Origin: Neptunicella plasticusilytica
Lineage (GTDB): Bacteria; Pseudomonadota; Gammaproteobacteria; Enterobacterales; Alteromonadaceae
Length of the DNA stretch: 64,000 bases
Direction: 5' to 3'
Assembly (NCBI RefSeq): GCF_047922965.1
Contig: NZ_CP150481.1
Coordinates: forward strand, 1,860,001 to 1,924,000
The position numbers were made by a program, and so were the translations under genes. The stretch's first letter is position 1. Each line of letters opens with the position of its first letter. The notes beneath the pieces were generated by a model. The model did not search any database, was not told where the DNA came from, and worked only from the letters and a program-made list of their open reading frames with translations. Shown one piece after another: positions 1 to 8,403 of this stretch.

Positions 1-1
1 T

Positions 2-307
2 TGGGATACGCTGGTATTAAGTGAAGATCCCGACGATGCTGCGTTAGCCAGCAGCCTGATTCGCGAAATGCCTGACGCACAAATTGTTGACTGGCGAGAG
101 GACGATGCACAGGTCTGGATTGACGAGTCCCGCCAGATAACGGCACAGATTTACGCCAATGCACCCGATAAAGTGACTGACATTATGTTGCAACAGGATC
201 GTCAACTGGCCCATCAACGTTTGATAAAAGCCGGCGTGCGTTTAGCGTTTCAATTGAACCAAACACTCAAATTGCACTCAATTGCAAAAGCACATTCATC
301 ACAATAA
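2..307 (+). CDS. S1/P1 nuclease family protein, C-terminal part (5' truncated by window edge)
   Basis: The frame is open from base 2 and reads WDTLVLSEDP... up to a stop at 305-307, so only about the last 101 residues are present. The visible motifs (WDT near the front, W-x-DES, then AGVRLAFQLNQ close to the end) fit the C-terminal part of the S1/P1 zinc-dependent single-strand nuclease family. These are exported phosphodiesterases that use a trinuclear zinc centre. The window begins upstream of any start codon, so signal peptide and N-terminal zinc ligands cannot be checked. It is followed after 15 bases by the TerB-like gene on the same strand. The family call rests on a short C-terminal segment and is fairly but not fully secure. 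Confidence 0.65.
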   Translation, partial: WDTLVLSEDPDDAALASSLIREMPDAQIVDWREDDAQVWIDESRQITAQIYANAPDKVTDIMLQQDRQLAHQRLIKAGVRLAFQLNQTLKLHSIAKAHSSQ

Positions 308-322
308 TCACGGGAGATTAAT

Positions 323-769
323 TTGCTAAATAAATTGCTGCTCTGGTTTGAGCAAAATCTATCTAATGCACAAGATACGTCGTCTGAGCATACACTCAAA
401 CTCGCAACCGCGGTGATGTTTTATGAATTAATCCGCGCCGATAACCAGATACAAGATGCTGAATTGACGTTGCTAAGACAGTTGCTCGAAGAGCAGTTCC
501 AATTGCCAGACGAGGAGTTGGATGAGTTGATGGACTCGGCGAATAAGCATGCTGAAGAATCGGTTGATCTAGTCCAGTTTACCCGAGTTATCAATGATCA
601 GTGTGACCTGGAGCAAAAACAGCAGTTCATCAAGAGGTTGTGGCAGCTTGCGTATGCAGACCAGCAGTTGGATGGGCATGAAGAACACCTGATCCGTAAA
701 GTAGCTGATCTGATTTACGTCAGTCACAGTGATTTTATCAAAGCAAAGTTGTCTGTTGTGCCCGACTAG
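323..769 (+). CDS. TerB-family tellurite-resistance-like protein
   Basis: A 148-residue, acidic, all-helical protein. Two similar helical segments carry ADNQIQDAELTLLRQLL (about residues 38-54) and ADQQLDGHEEHLIRKVADLI (about 112-131), the paired Asp/Glu-rich pattern of the TerB fold, which probably binds metal ions. The start is TTG at 323, with GGGAG at 312-316 as ribosome binding site; no in-frame ATG gives a complete domain. The gene stands alone without other ter genes, so a role in tellurite resistance should not be assumed; many single TerB proteins are of unknown function. It lies 15 bases after the nuclease gene and may be co-transcribed with it. Confidence 0.75.
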   Translation: MLNKLLLWFEQNLSNAQDTSSEHTLKLATAVMFYELIRADNQIQDAELTLLRQLLEEQFQLPDEELDELMDSANKHAEESVDLVQFTRVINDQCDLEQKQQFIKRLWQLAYADQQLDGHEEHLIRKVADLIYVSHSDFIKAKLSVVPD

Positions 770-1141
770 GTGGTCAATTGCGCATGATGACTCTGTTTTG
801 AGACAGGTTAACCTATTGATTATAAATGTTTTTTAAATCAAAACTGGGCTGATGGCGCGGATCCGCGACAAAACTTGTGGTTCAGAATGGCTGATTTTTC
901 ACTTTTATCATTTAACTATTTGAAAAATAAATAAAATTTATAATTGGCATTAAAGTTGATATAGCACCATTAGCCTAATTGTTTCGAATTTCCCCTCAAT
1001 GAATTTGATCCAATACAACGAAGCCGTGATAGTTAGATAAACCCATATCGTCGTTTCGTCCTGAGGCATAAACTGAGAATCGACAGGTTTGTTTTGTCTG
1101 CCTTGCTTGGCAGATAGATATCAACAAAATGGAGTAATAGG
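770..1141. other. 372-base spacer, leader of the EF-hand gene
   Basis: No gene seen. The stretch is AT-rich apart from a 12-bp perfect palindrome CGCGGATCCGCG at 856-867. A short hairpin TCTGCC/GGCAGA (1097-1114) lies just upstream of the ribosome binding site of the EF-hand gene and could shape its 5' leader. No convincing promoter could be fixed by eye. Confidence 0.4.
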
Positions 1142-1432
1142 ATGAAAAAAGTGATTTTTGCAACTGGACTGTTTTTAGCGGCTGCTACGGCGTTTGCTGT
1201 AACTGACAAACTGGATCCTCAATTAGTCGCCAAAAAAGCAGAATCTATTGAAAAAGTTGATGTTATCGCCAAACTGGATCAGGACAAGGATGGTAAGTTA
1301 ACCATTAAAGAAGCAATGTCTGATCCGGTTCTGTTGGCTTCTTTCGGTAAAATTGATACCGATGGTGATGGTCAAATCAGTCAAAGTGAAATGGAAGCCG
1401 CAAAGCTGACTGAGCAAGAGCAGGGCTCCTGA
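1142..1432 (+). CDS. small exported EF-hand calcium-binding protein
   Basis: A 96-residue protein with a clear Sec signal peptide (MKKVIFATGLFLAAATAFA, residues 1-19). Two canonical EF-hand loops follow: DQDKDGKLTIKE and DTDGDGQISQSE, each with Asp/Asn at positions 1, 3, 5 and a Glu at position 12. The mature part is therefore almost entirely a paired EF-hand, predicted to bind calcium in the periplasm. GGAG at 1131-1134 precedes the ATG. The gene is monocistronic: a long leader lies upstream and a strong terminator follows at 1528-1551. The physiological partner is unknown; such small EF-hand proteins are common in Alteromonadales. Confidence 0.8.
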   Translation: MKKVIFATGLFLAAATAFAVTDKLDPQLVAKKAESIEKVDVIAKLDQDKDGKLTIKEAMSDPVLLASFGKIDTDGDGQISQSEMEAAKLTEQEQGS

Positions 1433-1527
1433 GTGGGAACGTTTTGACATGCTGGTTTTTTAACAGGAGTGAAAGCCAAAGTTAAGCCGTTCTGACATTG
1501 GATAGTTATCATTTGATGTGTAGAAAT

Positions 1528-1551
1528 AAAAGGCCGGATTTCCGGCCTTTT
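1528..1551 (+). terminator. Rho-independent terminator after the EF-hand gene
   Basis: AAAAGGCCGGA, a TT loop and TCCGGCCTTTT form a GC-rich stem followed by TCATTTTTT. It lies 96 bases after the EF-hand stop codon and 48 bases before the next start. Confidence 0.85.
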
Positions 1552-1598
1552 CATTTTTTAGTAGTGCCTGTATGTTATCAGGTTAAATATGTTAGCAG

Positions 1599-3017
1599 AT
1601 GAGAATAGCCTTGCGATTAGGTTCCCTTCGACAACTTACCTTGTTCAGTTTCATTTTTGCCATGTTGCCGCTTGGGGTTTTACTTTGGCAAAACCAGAAA
1701 ACCCTGACCGAACTGGGTAATATAGCTGTCAGTCAAGCCCGGCAAGCCGTTGATCTAACCCGTTCAGTGGAATCTATGCAAGGAACGGCTGTCGATATTG
1801 AGCGATTGATACGTCAATACAAAGTGCTTAAAAATACCGAATTAGTGCCGTTAATTGAAAACTATACACATAATTTCAGGTTTTCTTTTGAATTAAGTTG
1901 CCAGCAAACAGACCTGCAACAGTTGTGTATTGCGATTGAATCGCAGCTGAACAAAATCGTATCGCTACAACGAGAGGTTGATCCCAGGCAACTCGATGAT
2001 GATATGACCCGTTTCCGCCAGTTGCTGCAGGATTTTTCGTTGGCGTCAGCTGCGCAACTGGATACCAGCCTGGATGAGCAGCGTAACCATGTCCATCAGG
2101 TTCAGCAGGAGATTACCTGGCAAACCCTGGTGTTGGTTATTATTACTTTAATGCTGGTTTGGGCTGCCAGTCAGGTGGTGATTAAACCGGTAAACCGGTT
2201 GGAAAAATTAATCAGGGCGATCGGCAACCAGAATGATGAACTACCCCAAACAGAATTCCGTTACCCCAGGGAAATGGTGGAACTGGATAGCAGATTACGC
2301 TGGTTGGCTAAACGGTTAGCTCATCTGGAGTCCATACGACATGCCATGTTGCGCCACGCGTCACACGAACTTAAAACGCCTTTGGCCAGCATTCGTGAAG
2401 GATGTTCCTTGTTGTCTGATCAGGTTGTCGGTGAACTGAATGGTCAGCAACAGGAAGTGGTGTCACTGCTGGATGTCGGGGCTAAACGCCTGACCCAGTT
2501 GGTTGAGCAATTATTGGATTATAATCGTTTATTACAAGAAGCTTCATCCAGGCCAGACTGGATTGATATTCGTGAGTTATTGAACCGGATTTGTGAACAA
2601 CACCAATTATCGATAGGACAAAATGGACAGTATTTCGAGTTGCAAACAACAGTGTCAAAACTTTATGCGGATGAAAAGCTATTGCAACGTATACTGGATA
2701 ATCTGATTAATAATGCGATTGCTTACGGAAAGCAGGATAGTGCGGTAATTATCCAGATCAATAAGCAGGATGATGACTACCTGATTAGCGTGTGCAATAG
2801 TTGTGACGAAATTGAAATACCGGACAATATGCAGTTGTTCCAGCCATTTCAACGGGGTAATCAAGCGCGTAATGACGGACTATCCGGTTCGGGTTTGGGA
2901 TTATCCATTGTGGCTGATTGTGCCAGAATGATGAATGGCACGGCTGAAATAATCAATGATCAAAAGACAGTGTTTTGTGTGCAAATAATATTACCTCAAA
3001 TTCAGGAAAATGTATGA
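1599..3017 (+). CDS. glrK: sensor histidine kinase, GlrK/QseE type
   Basis: A 472-residue membrane sensor kinase. One transmembrane helix lies near residues 13-30, a periplasmic sensor region follows, and a second helix (about 173-193) leads into a HAMP linker. The H-box RHASHELKTPLASIREG carries the phospho-accepting His256; an N-box (DNLINNAIAYG) and a GSGLGLSIV G-box follow. The family assignment is driven by context: the stop codon overlaps the start of a small lipoprotein gene, which overlaps a sigma-54 activator gene. This is the order of the enterobacterial glrK-qseG-glrR operon, where the kinase phosphorylates GlrR in response to envelope cues. The signal sensed here is not evident. 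Confidence 0.85.
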   Translation: MRIALRLGSLRQLTLFSFIFAMLPLGVLLWQNQKTLTELGNIAVSQARQAVDLTRSVESMQGTAVDIERLIRQYKVLKNTELVPLIENYTHNFRFSFELSCQQTDLQQLCIAIESQLNKIVSLQREVDPRQLDDDMTRFRQLLQDFSLASAAQLDTSLDEQRNHVHQVQQEITWQTLVLVIITLMLVWAASQVVIKPVNRLEKLIRAIGNQNDELPQTEFRYPREMVELDSRLRWLAKRLAHLESIRHAMLRHASHELKTPLASIREGCSLLSDQVVGELNGQQQEVVSLLDVGAKRLTQLVEQLLDYNRLLQEASSRPDWIDIRELLNRICEQHQLSIGQNGQYFELQTTVSKLYADEKLLQRILDNLINNAIAYGKQDSAVIIQINKQDDDYLISVCNSCDEIEIPDNMQLFQPFQRGNQARNDGLSGSGLGLSIVADCARMMNGTAEIINDQKTVFCVQIILPQIQENV

Positions 3018-3592
3018 GAACCAGCACCGTTATAGCGTGTTTGTTATTACTTAATGGATGTCAGTCATTTCAGTTACCACCAGAACATAAGGTCCCAGCG
3101 CATGCCGCCTGTGACTTTAATAACGATGATTTCAATATCTCGGACCAACCCTGCGATATTTTGCGCTGGTTCGATTTTCGTTTTGCGACAGATGAACTGG
3201 ATTGGCCGGCGCGTAAAAAAATAATCGCTGAGCTTGGTAACGATGATGTGGATACGCTGAAAAAAATCTTGCTCAGCCAGAATATGGATACGCCTTACCA
3301 AAGTCGATTGCGGGCACAAAATCAGCTCAATGATCTGATACCCATTTTACCCGAGGAATTAACCAAGTTAATTCGCATCTTGTTGCAACAACCTACACAA
3401 AAATTACTGGAATATGAATCAGCACTGGTAACAGTAGGAAAAATTAACTCGCGCCAGTCGCAAACTATCGAGGAACAAAAGGTCAAACTGGACACGCTGG
3501 AAAACAAAGTGAAAGAACAACATAACCAGATAGAGCAATTAATGAAAATAGAAACGACACTCAGTAATAAGGATAGGCAGAATGACAAATAA
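3014..3592 (+). CDS. qseG: QseG-like outer-membrane lipoprotein
   Basis: A 192-residue protein starting at the ATG that overlaps the TGA of the kinase gene (ATGA at 3014-3017). An upstream in-frame ATG at 2975 lies inside the kinase and would bury the signal. MRTSTVIACLLLLNGC is a lipoprotein signal with lipobox LNGC, so the mature protein is probably lipid-anchored at Cys16. The C-terminal 50-60 residues are a heptad-rich coiled coil (TIEEQKVKLDTLENKVKEQ region). Position between kinase and regulator identifies it with QseG, which in enterobacteria activates the kinase from the outer membrane. Sequence conservation in this family is low, so the name rests on synteny plus the lipobox. Confidence 0.75.
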   Translation: MRTSTVIACLLLLNGCQSFQLPPEHKVPAHAACDFNNDDFNISDQPCDILRWFDFRFATDELDWPARKKIIAELGNDDVDTLKKILLSQNMDTPYQSRLRAQNQLNDLIPILPEELTKLIRILLQQPTQKLLEYESALVTVGKINSRQSQTIEEQKVKLDTLENKVKEQHNQIEQLMKIETTLSNKDRQNDK

Positions 3593-4922
3593 AAATGCAC
3601 GAATTTTGTTGGTTGATGACGACCCAAGCCTATTACGTTTATTAAGTTTACGCCTGGAAGGCGAAGGTTATCAGGTGTCAACCGCAGTGGATGCGGAACA
3701 TGCATTGCGCAGTCTTAATGACAATGTTTTTGATTTGGTACTCAGTGACTTACGTATGCCGGGTATGGATGGTATGGCGTTATTTGACGAAGTGGTACGC
3801 ACACATGCTGGCATACCGGTAATTATTATGACCGCTCACGGCTCTATTTCAGAAGCCGTTACCGCGACCCAAAGAGGGGTACACGGGTTTTTAACTAAAC
3901 CTATTGATCATGATGAATTACGAAAAACCATTGATGCGGCGCTAAGAGTCAGCCACGTGGCTAATAGCGATAGTTGGCGAGAAAAAATTATTACCCGTAG
4001 TCAGGTAATGGAAAATTTGCTTGAGCAAGCTTATCGGGTGGCACAGCGTGATGTCAGCATTTTGTTAACCGGCGCCAGTGGAACCGGTAAAGAATTGATG
4101 GCCAGAGCCATTCACAATGCCAGCCCCAGGGCAGAGCAGCCTTTTATCGCAGTTAACTGTGGTGCTATACCGGAAAACTTGCTCGAATCTGAACTGTTTG
4201 GCCATGCCAAAGGCGCATTTACTGGAGCCATTCAGGATCATCAGGGGTTATTCCAACAGGCCGATAAAGGCACCTTGTTGCTGGATGAAATAGGCGATAT
4301 GCCCCTGCATTTGCAGGTTAAACTGCTGCGCGCCTTGCAGGAGCAGCAAATCCGCCCGGTAGGCAGCAGTAAACATGTGGCGATTGATGTGCGGGTGATT
4401 TCTGCTACTCACCGGGATATTGATGCAGCGATGAAAGAAGGGCAGTTCCGCGAAGATTTGTATTACCGCCTTAACGTGGTGAATCTGCATTTGCCCGGTC
4501 TACATGAACGAGCCGAGGATATTCCGGTATTGGCCAGACATTTACTGCAAAGCTGTGCGGAGCGCCATGGTGTGAAAGTCAGTCGCTTTTCTGACGATGC
4601 CATGCAGATGTTAACTACCGCCCCCTGGCCGGGAAATGTGCGGCAACTGGTGAATGTGGTAGAACAGTGTGTAGCACTGACTCAAAGCCCGGTGATTGGA
4701 CGGCATATGGTGGAACAGGCGTTGTCCGAATCCAGTTGTATTTGGCCAACGTTAAGTGACGCGCGTGATGCGTTTGAACGCCAATATTTGCTGAAAGTAT
4801 TAAAAATGGCCGATGGTAACGTAACCCGTGCTGCCGATTTGGCAGGGCGTAATCGTACCGATTTACATAAGCTGATGAAAAAACATCATCTCAATACTGC
4901 CGATATCAAAGCCCAGAGTTAG
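3582..4922 (+). CDS. glrR: sigma-54-dependent response regulator GlrR (QseF)
   Basis: A 446-residue NtrC-type activator. The receiver domain (1-120) has the acidic pocket D12-D14 and phospho-acceptor D56 (LVLSDLRMPG). A sigma-54 AAA+ domain follows, with Walker A GASGTGKE, the sigma-54-contacting GAFTGA loop, Walker B LLLDEIGDMP and R-fingers. A C-terminal Fis-like helix-turn-helix (GNVTRAADLAGRNRTDLHKL) binds DNA. It overlaps the qseG end by 11 bases, so all three genes form one translationally coupled operon. In enterobacteria the regulator drives sigma-54 promoters, including the glmY small RNA; targets here cannot be seen. No sigma-54 promoter was recognised near the operon itself. Confidence 0.9.
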   Translation: MTNKNARILLVDDDPSLLRLLSLRLEGEGYQVSTAVDAEHALRSLNDNVFDLVLSDLRMPGMDGMALFDEVVRTHAGIPVIIMTAHGSISEAVTATQRGVHGFLTKPIDHDELRKTIDAALRVSHVANSDSWREKIITRSQVMENLLEQAYRVAQRDVSILLTGASGTGKELMARAIHNASPRAEQPFIAVNCGAIPENLLESELFGHAKGAFTGAIQDHQGLFQQADKGTLLLDEIGDMPLHLQVKLLRALQEQQIRPVGSSKHVAIDVRVISATHRDIDAAMKEGQFREDLYYRLNVVNLHLPGLHERAEDIPVLARHLLQSCAERHGVKVSRFSDDAMQMLTTAPWPGNVRQLVNVVEQCVALTQSPVIGRHMVEQALSESSCIWPTLSDARDAFERQYLLKVLKMADGNVTRAADLAGRNRTDLHKLMKKHHLNTADIKAQS

Positions 4923-4983
4923 CCGTAGCAGAGAACGCTATTTATTGCCCTTCAGCCGTGTATTTTTGCCTTATCTTGAGGGG

Positions 4984-5248
4984 TATACCCATGCCACCTC
5001 AAAATACCGGATTCAGAGCGACTGGGGCGCTGTAATTCAAGGCATCGTCTTGAAACCATGTTGTCCACCTTGTGAAAGGCGATAACGCAGAAGTACAGTA
5101 CCCCAGACGCTCCCTTCGGGCGGGTTTTAAAGCCATTTATACTGCGTTGACTATTTTTGATTTAGCCCACTAGACCTACAAACAGTCGCCTTGTCTAAAT
5201 GGCTTTAAATTCCCGCTGAAACGTGCATTTTGAGGTGGCATGAGTATA
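4984..5248. mobile_element. MITE-like element between glrR and aspS
   Basis: A 265-base non-coding element with 22-base terminal inverted repeats differing at one position: TATACCCATGCCACCTCAAA... at 4984-5005 against the complement of 5227-5248. Inner inverted copies of TTAAAGCCATTTA and TAAATGGCTTTAA (around 5135-5150 and 5196-5212) give it a strong secondary structure. It carries no gene. A TA dinucleotide at each border may be the target duplication, but AT-rich flanks make this uncertain. It sits 68 bases before the aspS start and must carry, replace or lie just beyond the aspS promoter. Similar repeats are common in marine gammaproteobacteria. Confidence 0.7.
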
Positions 5249-5316
5249 TAATACGCGGCTTTATTTTGACTCTAATATTTTCTCACGGCATTCAAGCCGG
5301 ATTACAGGACGATTTC

Positions 5317-7092
5317 ATGCGCACAGATTATTGCGGCAACATCAACGCATCTTTTATTGGTCAGACCGTTACGCTTTGTGGTTGGGTAAACCGTCGCCGC
5401 GATCTCGGCGGGGTGATTTTTCTCGATTTACGCGATCGTGAAGGTATTGTTCAGGTGGTTTACGATCCTGATTTGGCCGATGTGTTTGATACCGCCAATA
5501 AAGTGCGTAACGAATTTTGTGTGCAACTAACCGGTTTAGTGCGTGCGCGCCCCGAAGGGCAAGTCAATAAGGATATGTCCACAGGCGAAATCGAGATTCT
5601 GGGAAAAGAGTTAACCATTTTAAATAAATCAGCACCATTACCGCTGGACAGCAATCAGGAAAATTCCGAAGAACAACGGCTGAAATACCGTTATCTGGAC
5701 TTGCGTCGCCCGATTATGACTGAACGCTTGAAGTTTCGCGCCAAAGTGACAGGCGCAGTACGTCGCTATCTGGAAGAGCAGGGCTTTCTGGATATCGAAA
5801 CGCCAATGCTAACCAAAGCAACACCGGAAGGTGCCCGTGATTATCTGGTGCCAAGCCGCACGCACAAAGGCCAGTTTTTTGCCTTGCCGCAATCACCCCA
5901 GTTGTTTAAGCAGTTGCTGATGATGTCTGGCATGGATCGTTATTATCAAATCGTAAAATGTTTCCGTGATGAAGATTTACGCGCTGATCGGCAACCCGAA
6001 TTTACCCAAATCGATATTGAAACCACCTTCCTCGATGCTGAAGGGGTAATGGCCATCACTGAAAAAATGATGCGTGGGCTGTTTAACGATTTACTGAATG
6101 TAGATTTGGGTGAGTTCCCACGCATGACTTACGCTGATGCCATGCGTTTGTACGGCAGTGATAAACCGGATTTGCGTAATCCAATGGTACTCACCGATGT
6201 CGCCGAACTAGTCAAAAACGTTGATTTTAAAGTGTTCTCAGGTCCGGCAAATGACCCTAAAGGCCGTGTTGTGGCTATTTGTGTGCCAGGTGGCGCCGAA
6301 TTATCTCGTAAACAGATAGATGATTACGGCAAGTATGTCAGTATTTATGGTGCTAAAGGACTGGCCTGGATGAAAGTCAATGACATCGATGCCGGCCTGG
6401 ATGGTTTGCAATCACCTATTTTAAAATTCCTCGATGCCAAAACCGCACAGGCTATTATAACCGCAACCCAGGCCAAAAGTGGCGATATCTTGCTGTTTGG
6501 TGCCGACAGCAATACCGTTGTTACCGAGAGTATGGGGGCTTTGCGTCTCAAACTGGGTGAAGATCTTAATTTGCTCGAAGGTGAGTGGAAACCGCTATGG
6601 GTAGTCGACTTCCCGATGTTTGAAGAAGTAGACGGCCAGTTTTATGCGTTACATCATCCGTTTACCGCTCCTCGTGATATGACGCCGGAGCAGTTGGCTG
6701 CTGATCCGGGCAGTGCAATTTCTAATGCCTACGATATGGTGTTGAACGGTTGCGAATTAGGCGGTGGTTCGGTGCGTATCCACCATCAGGACATGCAATC
6801 TCAAGTGTTCGAGATTTTGGGCATTGAAGAACAAGAAGCGCGCAGTAAATTTGGCTTTTTGCTCGATGCCTTGCAATACGGTACGCCACCGCATGCCGGT
6901 CTGGCTTTTGGTCTGGATCGCATGGTGATGTTGATGACGGGTGCCACTTCAATTCGTGATGTGATGGCCTTCCCCAAAACCACTACCGCGGCTTGTCCGT
7001 TAACCGATGCACCAGGATTCGCTAACCCTGAACAATTGCAGGAGTTAGCCATCCAGACTGTAGTTAAAGCAGAGGAAACGGATAGAGAGTAA
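5317..7092 (+). CDS. aspS: aspartyl-tRNA synthetase
   Basis: A 591-residue class II synthetase that charges tRNA-Asp in the cytoplasm. It has the N-terminal OB-fold anticodon-binding domain (VTLCGWVNRRRDLGGVIFLDLRDR), class II motif 1 and the bacterial GAD insertion. Motif 2 lies in FRDEDLRADRQPEFTQID and motif 3 in GLAFGLDRMVMLM. Length matches bacterial AspRS (about 590). The start is the ATG at 5317 (MRTDYCGNI...), the conserved beginning. An in-frame start at 5230 would add 29 residues, partly encoded by the MITE-like element, and is rejected. ruvC follows after 20 bases, so aspS probably heads the aspS-ruvC transcript. Confidence 0.97.
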   Translation: MRTDYCGNINASFIGQTVTLCGWVNRRRDLGGVIFLDLRDREGIVQVVYDPDLADVFDTANKVRNEFCVQLTGLVRARPEGQVNKDMSTGEIEILGKELTILNKSAPLPLDSNQENSEEQRLKYRYLDLRRPIMTERLKFRAKVTGAVRRYLEEQGFLDIETPMLTKATPEGARDYLVPSRTHKGQFFALPQSPQLFKQLLMMSGMDRYYQIVKCFRDEDLRADRQPEFTQIDIETTFLDAEGVMAITEKMMRGLFNDLLNVDLGEFPRMTYADAMRLYGSDKPDLRNPMVLTDVAELVKNVDFKVFSGPANDPKGRVVAICVPGGAELSRKQIDDYGKYVSIYGAKGLAWMKVNDIDAGLDGLQSPILKFLDAKTAQAIITATQAKSGDILLFGADSNTVVTESMGALRLKLGEDLNLLEGEWKPLWVVDFPMFEEVDGQFYALHHPFTAPRDMTPEQLAADPGSAISNAYDMVLNGCELGGGSVRIHHQDMQSQVFEILGIEEQEARSKFGFLLDALQYGTPPHAGLAFGLDRMVMLMTGATSIRDVMAFPKTTTAACPLTDAPGFANPEQLQELAIQTVVKAEETDRE

Positions 7093-7112
7093 GCCGGAGG
7101 CAGGGAACTGTT

Positions 7113-7637
7113 ATGGCCATTATTCTGGGAATTGATCCCGGTTCCCGCCTGACCGGCTATGGTGTTATCCGCCAGCAGGGCAGTAAATTCGAATATCTGG
7201 GCAGTGGCTGTATTCGCCTGGGTACTGATGAGCTGCCCATTCGTTTGCAAAAAATATATGCCGGAGTCAGTCAGATTATTGAGCAATACCGGCCAGATAT
7301 GTTTGCCATTGAGCAGGTATTTATGGCTCGTAATCCGGACTCAGCATTAAAACTGGGGCAGTCCCGGGGGGCAGCGATTGTTGCCGCCACCAGTCAAAAT
7401 ATTCCAGTGGCAGAATATTCTGCCCGCCAGATTAAGCAGGCTGTGGTAGGCAAAGGTGCGGCCGACAAAAGCCAAGTACAGCATATGGTCACTTATTTAT
7501 TAAAGCTACCGGGCACCCCACAAGCGGATGCGGCTGATGCGCTTGCAGTGGCCTTATGTCATGGCCACAGCTATCAAAGCCTGATTAAACTGGCCGGACA
7601 GGCGAGTAAAACTGTCAGGGGCAGGTTACGCAAATAA
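7113..7637 (+). CDS. ruvC: Holliday-junction resolvase RuvC
   Basis: A 174-residue endonuclease that cuts Holliday junctions symmetrically as a dimer with RuvAB. The RNase H-like acidic residues are present: Asp7 in GIDPGSRLTGYG, Glu in FAIEQVF, and the C-terminal pair in QADAADALAVALCH. The length equals the E. coli enzyme. It sits 20 bases after aspS and 138 bases before ruvA. The ruvA spacer carries its own LexA-like promoter, so ruvC is probably mainly expressed from upstream while ruvAB is SOS-responsive. Confidence 0.97.
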   Translation: MAIILGIDPGSRLTGYGVIRQQGSKFEYLGSGCIRLGTDELPIRLQKIYAGVSQIIEQYRPDMFAIEQVFMARNPDSALKLGQSRGAAIVAATSQNIPVAEYSARQIKQAVVGKGAADKSQVQHMVTYLLKLPGTPQADAADALAVALCHGHSYQSLIKLAGQASKTVRGRLRK

Positions 7638-7666
7638 GCTGATTCACCTTCCCCTCGATTTGTATA

Positions 7667-7694
7667 TTGACAATGTGTTTATATACAGTAGTCT
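7667..7694 (+). promoter_or_regulatory. ruvAB promoter with LexA (SOS) box
   Basis: TTGACA at 7667-7672 is a consensus -35, with a weak -10 (TAGTCT) at 7689-7694. Between them, ATGT-GTTTATAT-ACAG at 7673-7688 matches the gammaproteobacterial LexA box CTGT-N8-ACAG except for the first base. A LexA box between -35 and -10 would give tight repression, and ruvAB is a classical SOS operon. The site is 87 bases before the ruvA start. Confidence 0.6.
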
Positions 7695-7775
7695 GTGGCG
7701 TATATTCCAAACTTCATTGTTTTTGGTGCTAGTTTTTCAGTCACCTAAAACAATAACCAGCATAAAGGATCTGTT

Positions 7776-8396
7776 GTGATAGGCCGAATTCGCGGTATTC
7801 TGATCGAAAAGCAGGCCCCCGAGGTACTCATCGAAGCCGGAGGCGTGGGCTATGATATCCAAATTCCCATGACCAGCTTTTATCAGTTGCCGGACGTGGG
7901 ACGAGAAGCCATTATCTATACCCATTTTGTCGTGCGTGAAGATGCGCAGCTACTATTTGGTTTCGCGAATAAATCCGAACGTTCTTTATTTCGTGAATTA
8001 ATCAAAGCCAATGGCGTGGGCCCTAAAATGGCGTTGACCATTATGTCCGGCATGTCGGTTGAGCAGTTTATTCAATGCGTTAATTTTGAAGATGTGTCGT
8101 CACTGGTTAAATTGCCGGGAGTCGGCAAGAAAACTGCTGAACGTTTAGTGGTTGAAATGCGTGACCGGCTTAAAAATATTGCATTAACCGCGACAGAGCA
8201 TGTTTCTTTGCCCAGTGAACAGCAGAGTATCGAGTCGACTTTTGTCTCACTGAATGACAGTAAACAGGAAGCATTAAGTGCCTTATTGGCGTTGGGCTAC
8301 AAAAATGCCCAGGCTATGCAAGTGATCAAAGCGGTGTACCAGGATGACATGAGCAGTGAACAACTGATCCGTGAAGCATTAAGAGCGATGGCGTAA
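7776..8396 (+). CDS. ruvA: Holliday-junction branch-migration protein RuvA
   Basis: A 206-residue protein that forms tetramers on the four-way junction and recruits RuvB. It has the N-terminal OB-fold (MIGRIRGILIEKQAPEVLIEAGGVGYDIQIP). Two helix-hairpin-helix motifs follow in the centre (ANGVGPKMALTIMSG and LPGVGKKTAERLVVEM), with a C-terminal UBA-like RuvB-contact domain after a flexible linker. The start is GTG at 7776, preceded by AAAGGA. ruvB begins 7 bases after its stop, so they are one operon. Confidence 0.96.
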   Translation: MIGRIRGILIEKQAPEVLIEAGGVGYDIQIPMTSFYQLPDVGREAIIYTHFVVREDAQLLFGFANKSERSLFRELIKANGVGPKMALTIMSGMSVEQFIQCVNFEDVSSLVKLPGVGKKTAERLVVEMRDRLKNIALTATEHVSLPSEQQSIESTFVSLNDSKQEALSALLALGYKNAQAMQVIKAVYQDDMSSEQLIREALRAMA

Positions 8397-8403
8397 AAAC
8401 GAA

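Noticed and set aside
5230..5316. N-terminal extension of AspRS starting at 5230
   Set aside because: The extra 29 residues are partly encoded by the MITE-like element and have no counterpart in AspRS; the conserved start MRTDYCGNI is at 5317.
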